A stretch of 64,000 nt of DNA from Pseudomonas khavaziana (GTDB lineage: Bacteria > Pseudomonadota > Gammaproteobacteria > Pseudomonadales > Pseudomonadaceae). Every line of letters starts with the position of its first letter. The stretch's first letter is position 1. Below the pieces are notes generated by a model. That model saw only the letters and a list, made by a program, of their open reading frames with translations. It was not told where the DNA came from and made no database searches. This document shows positions 28,802 through 38,046 of the stretch, piece after piece. The position numbers and the translations under genes are program-made. The stretch is taken from the NCBI RefSeq assembly GCF_019145205.1, contig NZ_JAHSTT010000003.1, forward strand, positions 372,001-436,000. Reading direction: 5' to 3'.

Positions 28802-31447
28802 TCAGCAGTCCAGTGGGTTGCGTTTTTCCGGGTTGATCCCGAACTTGACGATGGCGTCAGCCACCACCTTGGGTTCGATCTCACCACGGTCAGCCAAGGC
28901 TTCCAGGGCTGCCAACACCACGAAGTGACGGTCGACTTCGAAGAAGTGACGCAGCTTCTTGCGGCTGTCACTGCGGCCGAAACCGTCGGTGCCCAGGACT
29001 TTGAATTCCTTGGACGGGACCCACTGGCGGATTTGTTCAGCAAACAGCTTCATGTAGTCGGTAGAGGCAATGACTGGACCCTTACGGCCGGCCAGGCACT
29101 CTTCGACGTAGCTCTTTGCAGGTTTCTGGCCAGGGTGCAGGCGGTTGCTGCGCTCTACGGCAAGGCCGTCGCGACGCAGTTCGTTGAAGCTGGTCACGCT
29201 CCACACATCGGCGCCGACGTTGAACTCGTCACGCAGGATCTTAGCCGCTTCACGCACTTCGCGCAGGATGGTGCCGGAGCCCATCAGTTGCACGTGGTGC
29301 GCCGCTTCCTTGGTGTCTTCTTCGAGCAGGTACATGCCCTTGATGATGCCTTCTTCCACGCCGGCCGGCATGGCAGGCTGCTGGTAGGACTCGTTCATCA
29401 CGGTGATGTAGTAGAAAACGTCCTGCTGCTCTTCGGTCATCTTCTTCATGCCGTCCTGGATGATCACCGCCAGCTCGTAGCCGTAGGTTGGATCAAAGGT
29501 GCGGCAGTTCGGGATGGTGGCAGCCAGGATGTGGCTGTGACCGTCTTCGTGTTGCAGGCCTTCGCCGTTCAGCGTGGTGCGGCCGGCGGTACCGCCGATC
29601 AGGAAACCACGGGTACGGCTGTCGCCTGCTGCCCAGGCCAGGTCGCCGATACGCTGGAAGCCGAACATCGAGTAGAAGATGTAGAACGGCAGCATCGGCT
29701 GGTTGTGGCTGGAGTACGAAGTACCGGCAGCGATGAAGGAGCTCATGGCGCCCGCTTCGTTGATGCCTTCTTCGAGGATCTGGCCCTTCTTGTCTTCCTT
29801 GTAGAACATCACCTGGTCTTTATCGACTGGCTCGTAGAGCTGGCCGACGGAAGAGTAGATGCCCAACTGGCGGAACATGCCTTCCATGCCGAAGGTACGG
29901 GCTTCGTCCGGGATGATCGGGACGATGCGCGGGCCGATTTCCTTGTCCTTGACCAGTTGCGCAAGGATGCGCACGAAGGCCATGGTGGTGGAGATTTCAC
30001 GGTCGCCCGAGCCGTCAAGGATGGCCTTGAGGGTGCTCAGGTCCGGTGTCGGTACGCTGAAGCTGTTGGCGCGGCGCTGTGGCACGAAACCGCCCAATGC
30101 GCTGCGACGCTCGCTCAGGTAGCGGGCTTCGGCGCTGTTTGGCTCAGGCTTGAAGAACGGCAGGTTCTCCAGCTCTTCGTCCTTGACCGGGATGTCGAAG
30201 CGGTCGCGGAACAACTTCAGGCTGTCGACATCGACTTTCTTGGTGTTGTGCGCGGTGTTCTTCGCTTCGCCGGCACCGGTGCCATAACCCTTGATGGTCT
30301 TGGCCAGGATGACGGTGGGCTGTTCCTTATGGTTGACCGCCTGGTGATACGCCGCGTAGACCTTGTACGGGTCGTGGCCACCACGGTTGAGCTTCCAGAT
30401 CTCGTCGTCGGACAGGTCGGCAACCATCGCCTTGAGTTCAGGCGTGTTGAAGAAGTGCTCGCGAACGAACGCACCGTCTTTAGCCTTGTAGTTCTGGTAT
30501 TCGCCGTCGATGACTTCGTCCATGCGACGTTGCAGGATGCCGTCGACGTCCTTGGCCAGCAGTGGGTCCCAGAAGCGGCCCCAGATGACCTTGGTCACGT
30601 TCCAGTGGGCGCCACGGAACACGCCTTCAAGTTCCTGGATGATCTTGCCGTTGCCGCGAACCGGGCCGTCGAGGCGCTGCAGGTTGCAGTTGATGACAAA
30701 AATCAGGTTGTCGAGCTTCTCGCGGCCGGCCAGGGAGATGGCACCCAGGGATTCCGGCTCGTCGCACTCGCCGTCACCCAGGAAGCACCAGACTTTCTGC
30801 TTGCCTTCGGGGATGAAGCCGCGGGCTTCCAGGTACTTCATGAAACGTGCCTGGTAGATCGCCTGGATCGGGCCCAGACCCATTGAAACGGTCGGGAACT
30901 GCCAGAAATCAGGCATCAGCCAAGGGTGCGGGTAGGACGACAGGCCCTGACCGTCGACTTCCTGGCGGAAGTTGTTCATTTGTTCTTCGCTGATGCGACC
31001 TTCCATGAACGCACGGGCGTAGACGCCTGGCGAGGTGTGGCCCTGGAAGTAGATCAGGTCGCCGCCGTGTTCGTCGGTCGGGGCCTGGAAGAAGTAGTTG
31101 AAGCCGATGTCATACAGGGTTGCGCTGGAAGCGAAGCTGGAGATGTGACCGCCCAGGTCAGAATCTTTCAAGTTCGTGCGCATTACCATCGCCATGGCGT
31201 TCCAACGTACCAGCGAGCGAATGCGGCGTTCCATGAACAGGTCGCCAGGCATGCGTGCTTCGTGGGTAACGGGGATGGTGTTGCGGTATGGCGTGGTGAT
31301 GGCGTAAGGCAATTGCGAGCCGCTGCGGGTCGCGAGTTCGCCCATACGGGTCATCAGGTAGTGAGCACGGTCTTCGCCTTCTTTGTCGAGAACCGATTCC
31401 AGGGCGTCCAGCCATTCCTGGGTTTCGACGGGATCGAGGTCTTGCAT
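28802..31447 (-). CDS. aceE: Pyruvate dehydrogenase E1 component
   Basis: An 881-residue homodimeric thiamine-diphosphate enzyme that decarboxylates pyruvate and acetylates the E2 lipoyl group. The ThDP motif GDGECDEPESLGAISLAG is followed by INCNLQRLDG; other family blocks are SHNQPMLPFYIFYSMFGFQR and the AAGDSRTRGFLIGGTAGRT region. The start at 31447 (MQDLDPVETQEW) is chosen because GGAG lies 6 bases upstream and the length matches P. aeruginosa AceE. An in-frame ATG at 31522 would add 25 residues without a ribosome-binding site. It heads the aceE-aceF operon, behind an operator-rich promoter. Confidence 0.96.
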   Translation of the reverse strand: MQDLDPVETQEWLDALESVLDKEGEDRAHYLMTRMGELATRSGSQLPYAITTPYRNTIPVTHEARMPGDLFMERRIRSLVRWNAMAMVMRTNLKDSDLGGHISSFASSATLYDIGFNYFFQAPTDEHGGDLIYFQGHTSPGVYARAFMEGRISEEQMNNFRQEVDGQGLSSYPHPWLMPDFWQFPTVSMGLGPIQAIYQARFMKYLEARGFIPEGKQKVWCFLGDGECDEPESLGAISLAGREKLDNLIFVINCNLQRLDGPVRGNGKIIQELEGVFRGAHWNVTKVIWGRFWDPLLAKDVDGILQRRMDEVIDGEYQNYKAKDGAFVREHFFNTPELKAMVADLSDDEIWKLNRGGHDPYKVYAAYHQAVNHKEQPTVILAKTIKGYGTGAGEAKNTAHNTKKVDVDSLKLFRDRFDIPVKDEELENLPFFKPEPNSAEARYLSERRSALGGFVPQRRANSFSVPTPDLSTLKAILDGSGDREISTTMAFVRILAQLVKDKEIGPRIVPIIPDEARTFGMEGMFRQLGIYSSVGQLYEPVDKDQVMFYKEDKKGQILEEGINEAGAMSSFIAAGTSYSSHNQPMLPFYIFYSMFGFQRIGDLAWAAGDSRTRGFLIGGTAGRTTLNGEGLQHEDGHSHILAATIPNCRTFDPTYGYELAVIIQDGMKKMTEEQQDVFYYITVMNESYQQPAMPAGVEEGIIKGMYLLEEDTKEAAHHVQLMGSGTILREVREAAKILRDEFNVGADVWSVTSFNELRRDGLAVERSNRLHPGQKPAKSYVEECLAGRKGPVIASTDYMKLFAEQIRQWVPSKEFKVLGTDGFGRSDSRKKLRHFFEVDRHFVVLAALEALADRGEIEPKVVADAIVKFGINPEKRNPLDC

Positions 31448-31557
31448 GGCTTGCTCCAGGGCGGAAAGGCTACCAGAATCGGTTGCCTGAAGTTTGCGAC
31501 TGGCCTTGTGGGCAGACGACATAAATTCTTGGATGGCCGAAGGTTGCTTCGGCGTCC

Positions 31558-31627
31558 TGTAGTTTTACTACAAATCGTCGGCCATTTCAGCCTTTCGAAT
31601 GTATATACGAGTAGTAAAACTACACAA
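31558..31627 (-). promoter_or_regulatory. aceE promoter with two TGTAGT-N3-ACTACA operators
   Basis: TGTAGTTTTACTACA (31558-31572) and AGTAGTAAAACTACA (31610-31624) are the same palindrome in opposite orientation, 52 bp apart centre to centre (about five helical turns). On the minus strand TTGTGT (31622-31627) and TATACA (31600-31605), spaced 16 bp, form a plausible -35/-10. One operator lies in the spacer and one downstream of the start point, which suggests repression by looping. The regulator is not identified. Confidence 0.6.
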
Positions 31628-31830
31628 GACTGAGCGTATGGCTCGGTCTGGCTGGTGAGCATAATCGTTATTGTTGATCTTTTGCGAACAAGAAAAGGTG
31701 AAAGTTTAATGCTGTGTGCCAAGATTGATTTAATTTCAGCTATTTATAACCTTTGTTCGACAGTCCATCACCGAGGGTGGTTCTTGCGTTCACAGCCGCA
31801 GGCCATTTACGCGCCGATCAAGGATAGATC

Positions 31831-34770
31831 ATGAGCCTTCCCACGCTGGCCGAGCTGCCGGCCATTCTCCTGCCTTACGCCAGCCGGGCCGAGCAGTCAT
31901 TTCGTGACGCAGTGGCCGCGCTGGATGACGATCATGGCCTTTCTGCGTGGACGCCGCAACGGTGGGCCGACTTCGCCCGCGTGTGCGCAGCCAGTGATTT
32001 CGTCATTGAACAGAGTGTTCGTGACCCTTTGATGTTGCTCGAATTGGTGGCCTGGGGTGAGCTGGACCGCGGCTTTGCGCCCGGTGAGCTGTGCAGCCAG
32101 ATTGCCGGAGCAGTGCAACAAGCCGAAACAGAAGATGAGTTGGGCCGGGTATTGCGCCGCCAGCGCACGCGCCAGCAAGTGCGCATCATCTGGCGCGACC
32201 TGACGCGTCAGGCCGACCTGGTGCAAACCTGTCGCGATCTCTCTGACATGGCCGACGCCAGCATCGACCAGGCCTACCAATGGTTGTACCAGCGCCATTG
32301 CGCCCAGTTCGGCACGCCCACCGGGCGACGCAGTGGTGAAGCCCAGCACATGGTTATCCTCGGCATGGGCAAACTCGGTGCGGTGGAATTGAACCTGTCC
32401 TCGGATATCGACCTGATCTTTGCCTACCCTGAAGGCGGAGAAACGGTGGGTGTGAAGCGCTCCCTGGATAATCAGGAGTTTTTCATCCGCCTTGGTCAGA
32501 AATTGATCAAGGCCCTCGACCCGATGACCGTCGACGGCTTCGTCTTCCGGGTCGACATGCGCCTGCGTCCCTACGGCTCGTCCGGCGCCTTGGTGCTCAG
32601 CTTCAACGCGCTGGAGCAGTACTATCAGGATCAGGGCCGGGACTGGGAACGCTACGCGATGATCAAGGCGCGGGTGGTGGCTGGCGATCAGGTGGCGGGC
32701 GCGCAGTTGCTGGATATGCTGCGGCCGTTCGTCTACCGCCGCTACCTGGATTTCTCCGCCATCGAAGCGCTGCGCACCATGAAGCAGTTGATTCAGCAGG
32801 AAGTGCGGCGCAAGGGCATGGCCGACAATATCAAGCTGGGTGCAGGCGGCATCCGCGAGGTGGAGTTTATCGCCCAGGCGTTCCAGTTGATCCACGGTGG
32901 CCGCGACCTCAGCCTGCAACAGCGTCCGTTGCTGAAAGTGCTGGGCACCCTGGAAGGCCAGGGTTACCTGCCGCCGGCGGTGATCACCGAGTTGCGCAAT
33001 GGCTACGAATTCCTGCGCTATACCGAACACGCGATCCAGGCGATCGCCGATCGCCAGACGCAAATGCTTCCCGATAGCCCCGATGACCAGGCGCGTATCG
33101 CCTTTATGCTGGGTTTCAGGGATTGGGGCGCGTTCCACGAGCGCCTGATGTACTGGCGTGGTCGTGTGGACTGGCACTTCCGCCAAGTGATTGCCGACCC
33201 GGATGAAGAGGAAGGCGAAGAAAGCGAACTGGTCGTCGGTGGCGAGTGGTTGCCACTGTGGGAGGAATCCCAGGATGAAGACGCTGCGTGCCGCCAACTG
33301 GCCGAAGGCGGTTTCACCGACGCCCCTATGGCGCTCAAGGCCTTGGCTGGCCTGCGCGGTAGCCCGCAATTGCGTGCCATGCAGCGCTTGGGGCGTGAAC
33401 GCTTGGACGCGTTTATCCCGCGCCTGCTGGCCCAGGCCGTCGAGCACGCCAACCCGGATCTGGTGCTTGAGCGTGTGTTGCCGCTGGTGGAAGCCGTCGC
33501 CCGGCGTTCGGCATATCTGGTGCTGCTCACGGAAAACCCCGACGCCCTGCGTCGCCTGCTGACCCTGTGCGCCGCCAGCCCGTGGATCGCCGAGCAGATC
33601 ACCCGTTTCCCGTTGTTGCTGGATGAGTTGCTCAACGAAGGCCGCCTGTTCAAGCCGCCGCTGGCGCCGGAACTGGCCGCCGAGTTGCGCGAACGCCTTA
33701 CGCGCATTCCCGAAGATGACCTTGAGCAGCAGATGGAAGCCCTGCGGCATTTCAAGCTGGCGCACCGCCTGCGGGTGGCCGCCTCGGAAATCGCCGGCAG
33801 CCTGCCGTTGATGAAAGTCAGCGACTATCTCACCTGGCTGGCCGAGGCGATTCTTGAGCAAGTGCTGGCCCTGGCCTGGCGCCAGACTGTCGCCCGCCAC
33901 GGCGCGCCGCAGCGCCTGGACGGTACGCTGTGCGATCCTGGGTTCATCATTGTCGGGTATGGGAAAGTCGGCGGTATCGAACTGGGACATGGTTCGGACC
34001 TGGACCTGGTGTTTATCCACGATGGTGACCCCCAGGCCGAGACCGATGGCGCCAAGCCGATTGACGGCGCGCAGTTCTTTACGCGCCTGGGTCAGCGGAT
34101 CATTCACCTGCTGACCACCCAGACCAACTCGGGCCAGCTCTATGAAGTGGACATGCGCCTGCGACCTTCCGGCGCATCCGGCCTGCTGGTGAGTTCCCTG
34201 GGCGCATTCGACCGCTATCAGCAAAATGAAGCCTGGACCTGGGAGCATCAGGCCCTGATACGCGCGCGGGTGCTGGTCGGCAGCCAGGATGTGGGCCAGG
34301 CATTCGAGCAGGTACGCGCTGAAGTGTTGGGGCGTGAGCGGGACTTGGCCAAGCTGCGCCAGGAGGTCAGTGAAATGCGTGCCAAGATGCGCGATAACCT
34401 CGGCACCCGGGCCACGACGGCCGGCAGGGGCGCCAATGCCTTCGAGGCTACGGCGGTGTTCGATCTCAAGCAGGACGCCGGAGGTATCGTCGATATTGAA
34501 TTTATGGTGCAATACGCGGCTTTGGCGTGGTCTGCGCACCATCCGTCGTTGCTGCGCTACACCGATAATATCCGCATTCTGGAGGGCCTGGAGCAGGTCG
34601 GGCTGATGCCCGCCGCCGATGCCCATTTGCTGCGTGAGGTGTACAAGGCCTACCGCTCAGCCGCGCACCGCCAGGCTTTGCAGAACGAGGCCGGCACGGT
34701 CGCCGGAGACCAGTTCGCCGATGAGCGGCGACAGGTAATGCGAATCTGGCAGGCGCTGGGCTTGAGCTGA
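31831..34770 (+). CDS. glnE: Bifunctional glutamine synthetase adenylyltransferase/deadenylase
   Basis: A 979-residue enzyme that adds AMP to glutamine synthetase when nitrogen is plentiful and removes it when scarce, under PII control. It has two nucleotidyltransferase domains. The N-terminal deadenylase has GMGKLGAVELNLSSDIDLIF from about residue 178. The C-terminal adenylyltransferase has GYGKVGGIELGHGSDLDLVF from about 709. Helical regulatory segments separate and follow them. The length is normal for the family. It diverges from aceE; a terminator hairpin follows before waaF. The gap 31628-31830 shows no clear promoter. Confidence 0.96.
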   Translation: MSLPTLAELPAILLPYASRAEQSFRDAVAALDDDHGLSAWTPQRWADFARVCAASDFVIEQSVRDPLMLLELVAWGELDRGFAPGELCSQIAGAVQQAETEDELGRVLRRQRTRQQVRIIWRDLTRQADLVQTCRDLSDMADASIDQAYQWLYQRHCAQFGTPTGRRSGEAQHMVILGMGKLGAVELNLSSDIDLIFAYPEGGETVGVKRSLDNQEFFIRLGQKLIKALDPMTVDGFVFRVDMRLRPYGSSGALVLSFNALEQYYQDQGRDWERYAMIKARVVAGDQVAGAQLLDMLRPFVYRRYLDFSAIEALRTMKQLIQQEVRRKGMADNIKLGAGGIREVEFIAQAFQLIHGGRDLSLQQRPLLKVLGTLEGQGYLPPAVITELRNGYEFLRYTEHAIQAIADRQTQMLPDSPDDQARIAFMLGFRDWGAFHERLMYWRGRVDWHFRQVIADPDEEEGEESELVVGGEWLPLWEESQDEDAACRQLAEGGFTDAPMALKALAGLRGSPQLRAMQRLGRERLDAFIPRLLAQAVEHANPDLVLERVLPLVEAVARRSAYLVLLTENPDALRRLLTLCAASPWIAEQITRFPLLLDELLNEGRLFKPPLAPELAAELRERLTRIPEDDLEQQMEALRHFKLAHRLRVAASEIAGSLPLMKVSDYLTWLAEAILEQVLALAWRQTVARHGAPQRLDGTLCDPGFIIVGYGKVGGIELGHGSDLDLVFIHDGDPQAETDGAKPIDGAQFFTRLGQRIIHLLTTQTNSGQLYEVDMRLRPSGASGLLVSSLGAFDRYQQNEAWTWEHQALIRARVLVGSQDVGQAFEQVRAEVLGRERDLAKLRQEVSEMRAKMRDNLGTRATTAGRGANAFEATAVFDLKQDAGGIVDIEFMVQYAALAWSAHHPSLLRYTDNIRILEGLEQVGLMPAADAHLLREVYKAYRSAAHRQALQNEAGTVAGDQFADERRQVMRIWQALGLS

Positions 34771-34782
34771 AACACTATTAGG

Positions 34783-34806
34783 GCGGGGAGGCATAAGCCT
34801 CCCCGC
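34783..34806 (+). terminator. Terminator hairpin between glnE and waaF
   Basis: GCGGGGAGGC (34783-34792) and GCCTCCCCGC (34797-34806) form a perfect 10-bp stem with an ATAA loop. Only a short T-run (ATCGTTT) follows, so termination may be partial. Confidence 0.7.
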
Positions 34807-34824
34807 ATCGTTTGTGGAAACTAC

Positions 34825-35859
34825 ATGAATATTCTGATCGTTGGGCCCAGTTGGGTCGGTGACATGGTGATGGCACAGACACTGTTCCAGTGCCTGCGGC
34901 AGCGCTATCCAGACTGCCAGATCGACGTGCTCGCCCCTGAGTGGAGCCGGCCGATCCTCGAGCGCATGCCCGAAGTGCGCAAGGCCTTGAGCTTTCCGCT
35001 CGGCCACGGCGCCCTGGAACTGGCGACCCGTCGGCGCATCGGCAAGTCCATGGCCGGCCAGTACGACCAGGCGATCCTGTTGCCCAACTCGCTCAAGTCG
35101 GCGCTGGTGCCGTATTTCGCCGGCATCCCCAAGCGCACCGGCTGGCGCGGCGAGTTTCGCTATGTGCTGCTCAATGACGTGCGCACGCTGGATAAAGCCC
35201 GCTACCCGCTGATGATTGAGCGTTTCATGGCCCTGGCCTACGAGCCTGGCGCGCAATTGCCCAAGCCGTACCCGCGCCCCAGCTTGCAGATCGACCCGGT
35301 GACCCGCGACGCGGCACTGGCCAAGTTCGGCCTCACCCTTGATCGGCCGGTATTGGCCTTGTGCCCAGGCGCCGAGTTTGGCGAGTCCAAGCGCTGGCCG
35401 TCGGAGCATTACGCCAAGGTTGCCGAGACCAAGATCCGCGAAGGCTGGCAGGTGTGGCTGTTCGGTTCGAAGAACGATCATTCGGTCGGTGAAGATATTC
35501 GCCAGCGCCTGATCCCGGGCCTGCGGGAGGAAGCGACGAACCTCAGTGGCGACACATCCCTGGCCGAGGCCATCGACTTGCTGTCCTGCGCTGACTCGGT
35601 GGTGTCCAACGACTCCGGCCTGATGCATGTCGCGGCAGCGCTGAACCGCCCGCTGGTGGCGGTGTACGGCTCTACCTCCCCAGGGTTTACCCCACCCCTG
35701 GCCGACAAGGTCGAAGTGGTGCGCCTGGGCCTGGATTGCAGCCCCTGCTTTGACCGTACCTGCCGTTTCGGCCACTACAATTGCCTGCGCCAATTATTGC
35801 CGCAGCCGGTAACCGATGCCTTGCAGCGGTTGCAGGGCGACGTGGTCGAGGTTCGCTGA
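34825..35859 (+). CDS. waaF: LPS heptosyltransferase II
   Basis: A 344-residue GT9 enzyme that adds the second heptose of the LPS inner core from ADP-heptose, on the cytoplasmic face of the inner membrane. Family marks are MNILIVGPSWVGDMVMAQTL at the N-terminus, CPGAEFGESKRWP in the middle and VSNDSGLMHVAAALNRP with VAVYGSTSP in the donor-binding half. It is first of a seven-gene run with tiny gaps or overlaps. Confidence 0.96.
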   Translation: MNILIVGPSWVGDMVMAQTLFQCLRQRYPDCQIDVLAPEWSRPILERMPEVRKALSFPLGHGALELATRRRIGKSMAGQYDQAILLPNSLKSALVPYFAGIPKRTGWRGEFRYVLLNDVRTLDKARYPLMIERFMALAYEPGAQLPKPYPRPSLQIDPVTRDAALAKFGLTLDRPVLALCPGAEFGESKRWPSEHYAKVAETKIREGWQVWLFGSKNDHSVGEDIRQRLIPGLREEATNLSGDTSLAEAIDLLSCADSVVSNDSGLMHVAAALNRPLVAVYGSTSPGFTPPLADKVEVVRLGLDCSPCFDRTCRFGHYNCLRQLLPQPVTDALQRLQGDVVEVR

Positions 35860-35860
35860 G

Positions 35861-36922
35861 TTGCGGGTACTGGTAGTCAAGACCTCATCCCTGGGCGATG
35901 TGATCCACGCCTTGCCAGCATTGACCGATGCAGCGCGGGCGATCCCCGGCATTCGCTTTGATTGGGTGGTGGAAGAAGGCTTTGCCGAAATCCCTGCCTG
36001 GCACCCGGCGGTGGACCAGGTGATCCCGGTAGCGATCCGCCGCTGGCGCAAGAATCTCTGGCAAACCTTCAAGAGCGGCGAGTGGCGGCGCTTCAAGCAG
36101 CGTGTGCAGTCGACCAAATATGACTTGGTGATCGACGCCCAGGGCCTGTTGAAAAGCGCCTGGCTGACCCGTTATGTGCGGGCACCCGTGGCCGGGTTTG
36201 ACAAGCACTCGGCCCGCGAACCGATCGCGGCACACTTCTACTCGCGGCGCCTGGCCGTGGCCCGTGGGCAACACGCGGTAGAGCGCCTGCGCCAGTTGTT
36301 CGCAGTGGCCTTGGGCTACGATCTGCCCAAAGGCCTGGGCGACTATGGCCTGAGCACCGAGAAGCTGCTGGGGCTGCCGCCAAAGAAACCTTTTGTATTG
36401 CTGTTGCACGGCACCACCTGGGACACCAAGCACTGGCCCGAAGCCTATTGGCGCGAGCTGGCCGAACGCATGGGCCGCCTGGGGGTGGACGTGAAGCTGC
36501 CCTGGGGCAACGCCGCCGAAAAGGCCCGGGCCGAGCGCCTGGCCCAAGGGCTGCCCAACGCCGAAGTGTTGCCCAAGCTCAACCTGGCGGGTGTGGCCAG
36601 TGTATTGGCCAGCGCCCGGGCCTGTGTGGCCGTGGACACCGGGCTCGGCCACCTGGCCGCTGCACTGGATGTGCCGACCATTTCCCTGTTCGGTCCCACC
36701 AACCCCGGCCTGACCGGTGCCTATGGCAAGGGCCAGGTTCACCTGGCCAGCGATTGGCCGTGTGCGCCATGCCTGCAAAAAAACTGCACCTATCAACCAA
36801 CGGCCGACGACCTGCGTCGGTTCGACATCCAGCGTGAGTCGCCCCTGTGTTTCACACGCTTGAATCCTGAGCGTGTAGCAAGCCGGCTGAGCACGTTGTT
36901 ACTGGCTGAGGAGCAGCACTGA
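35861..36922 (+). CDS. waaC: LPS heptosyltransferase I
   Basis: A 353-residue GT9 enzyme that attaches the first heptose to Kdo. The start is TTG at 35861, two bases after the waaF stop, with GAGG nine bases upstream; from there the protein begins with the family N-terminus (M)RVLVVKTSSLGDVIHALPAL. Later marks are LLHGTTWDTKHWP and AVDTGLGHLAAALDVP with SLFGPTNP. The ATG-initiated frame from 35816 would start inside waaF. It ends in TGATG with waaG. Confidence 0.95.
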   Translation: MRVLVVKTSSLGDVIHALPALTDAARAIPGIRFDWVVEEGFAEIPAWHPAVDQVIPVAIRRWRKNLWQTFKSGEWRRFKQRVQSTKYDLVIDAQGLLKSAWLTRYVRAPVAGFDKHSAREPIAAHFYSRRLAVARGQHAVERLRQLFAVALGYDLPKGLGDYGLSTEKLLGLPPKKPFVLLLHGTTWDTKHWPEAYWRELAERMGRLGVDVKLPWGNAAEKARAERLAQGLPNAEVLPKLNLAGVASVLASARACVAVDTGLGHLAAALDVPTISLFGPTNPGLTGAYGKGQVHLASDWPCAPCLQKNCTYQPTADDLRRFDIQRESPLCFTRLNPERVASRLSTLLLAEEQH

Positions 36923-38046
36923 TGCAACTGGCTTTTGTTCTGTACAAGTATTTCCCCTTCGGCGGCCTGCAGCGCGACTTCATGCGCATCGCCCTGGAGT
37001 GCCAGCAGCGCGGCCACCAGATTCGTGTGTACACCTTGATCTGGGAGGGTGATATCCCGCCAGGTTTTGAGGTGCTGGTGGCACCGGTCAAGGCGCTGGT
37101 CAACCACCGTCGCAACGAAAAACTGTATGCCTGGATCCAGGCTGACCTGGCCAAGCGCCCGGTGGACCGCGTGGTGGGATTCAACAAAATGCCCGGGCTG
37201 GATGTGTACTTCGCCGCCGACGGGGTGTTCGAGGACAAGGCACAAAACCTGCGCAACCCCATGTACCGCTGGTTCGGGCGCTACAGGCACTTCGCCGAAT
37301 ACGAGCGTGCGGTGTTCGACAAAAACGCCAAGACCCGGATCATGGTGTTGTCCGAGCATCAGCAGCAGCTCTTCACCCAGTATTACGGAACCCAGGCCGA
37401 GCGTTTCCATCTGCTGCCGCCCGGCATCGCCCGCGACCGACGCGCCCCGCCGAACGCCGCCGAAATCCGCGCCGAGTTTCGCGGTGAATTTGGCCTGGCC
37501 GAGGATGATCTGTTGCTGGTGCAGATCGGTTCGGGCTTCAAGACCAAGGGCGTCGACCGCAGCCTTAAGGCCTTGGCCGCATTGCCTTCGAAGCTGAAGA
37601 AACGCACCCGGCTGTTTGTAATCGGCCAGGACGACCCCAAGGTATTCCAATTGCAGAGTGCCGCATTGGGCCTGGGTGATCAGGTGCAGTTCTTCAAGGG
37701 CCGCAGTGATATCCCGCGCTTTCTGCTGGGTGCAGACCTGCTGATCCACCCTGCTTATAACGAGGCGGCCGGCATGGTGCTGGTCGAAGCGGTGGTCGCC
37801 GGCCTCCCGGTACTGGTGAGCCGGGTGTGTGGCTACGCGTTCTACATCGACAAGGCCCAGAGCGGTCGGGTGTTGGACGAGCCGTTCGAGCAAGCCCAGC
37901 TCAACCAGTACCTGGTGGATATGCTCGACGATCCACACGCACGCGCGACCTGGAGTCGCAATGGTCTGGCCTTCGCCGAGACGGCCGACCTCTATAGCAT
38001 GCCGCAGTACGCTGCGGACCTGATTCTGGCGGAGCCAAACCGATGA
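36922..38046 (+). CDS. waaG: LPS core glycosyltransferase WaaG
   Basis: A 374-residue GT-B glycosyltransferase (GT4 family) that adds the first outer-core hexose (galactosamine in Pseudomonas) to heptose II. The N-terminal block is LAFVLYKYFPFGGLQRDF. The donor-site EX7E motif is NEAAGMVLVEAVVAGLPV. Start and stop overlap the neighbours (TGATG with waaC, ATGA with waaP). Confidence 0.95.
   Translation: MQLAFVLYKYFPFGGLQRDFMRIALECQQRGHQIRVYTLIWEGDIPPGFEVLVAPVKALVNHRRNEKLYAWIQADLAKRPVDRVVGFNKMPGLDVYFAADGVFEDKAQNLRNPMYRWFGRYRHFAEYERAVFDKNAKTRIMVLSEHQQQLFTQYYGTQAERFHLLPPGIARDRRAPPNAAEIRAEFRGEFGLAEDDLLLVQIGSGFKTKGVDRSLKALAALPSKLKKRTRLFVIGQDDPKVFQLQSAALGLGDQVQFFKGRSDIPRFLLGADLLIHPAYNEAAGMVLVEAVVAGLPVLVSRVCGYAFYIDKAQSGRVLDEPFEQAQLNQYLVDMLDDPHARATWSRNGLAFAETADLYSMPQYAADLILAEPNR

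Noticed and set aside
31448-31522. Longer AceE starting at ATG 31522
   Set aside because: No Shine-Dalgarno before it, while 31447 has GGAG and matches the usual P. aeruginosa N-terminus. The longer form cannot be fully excluded.
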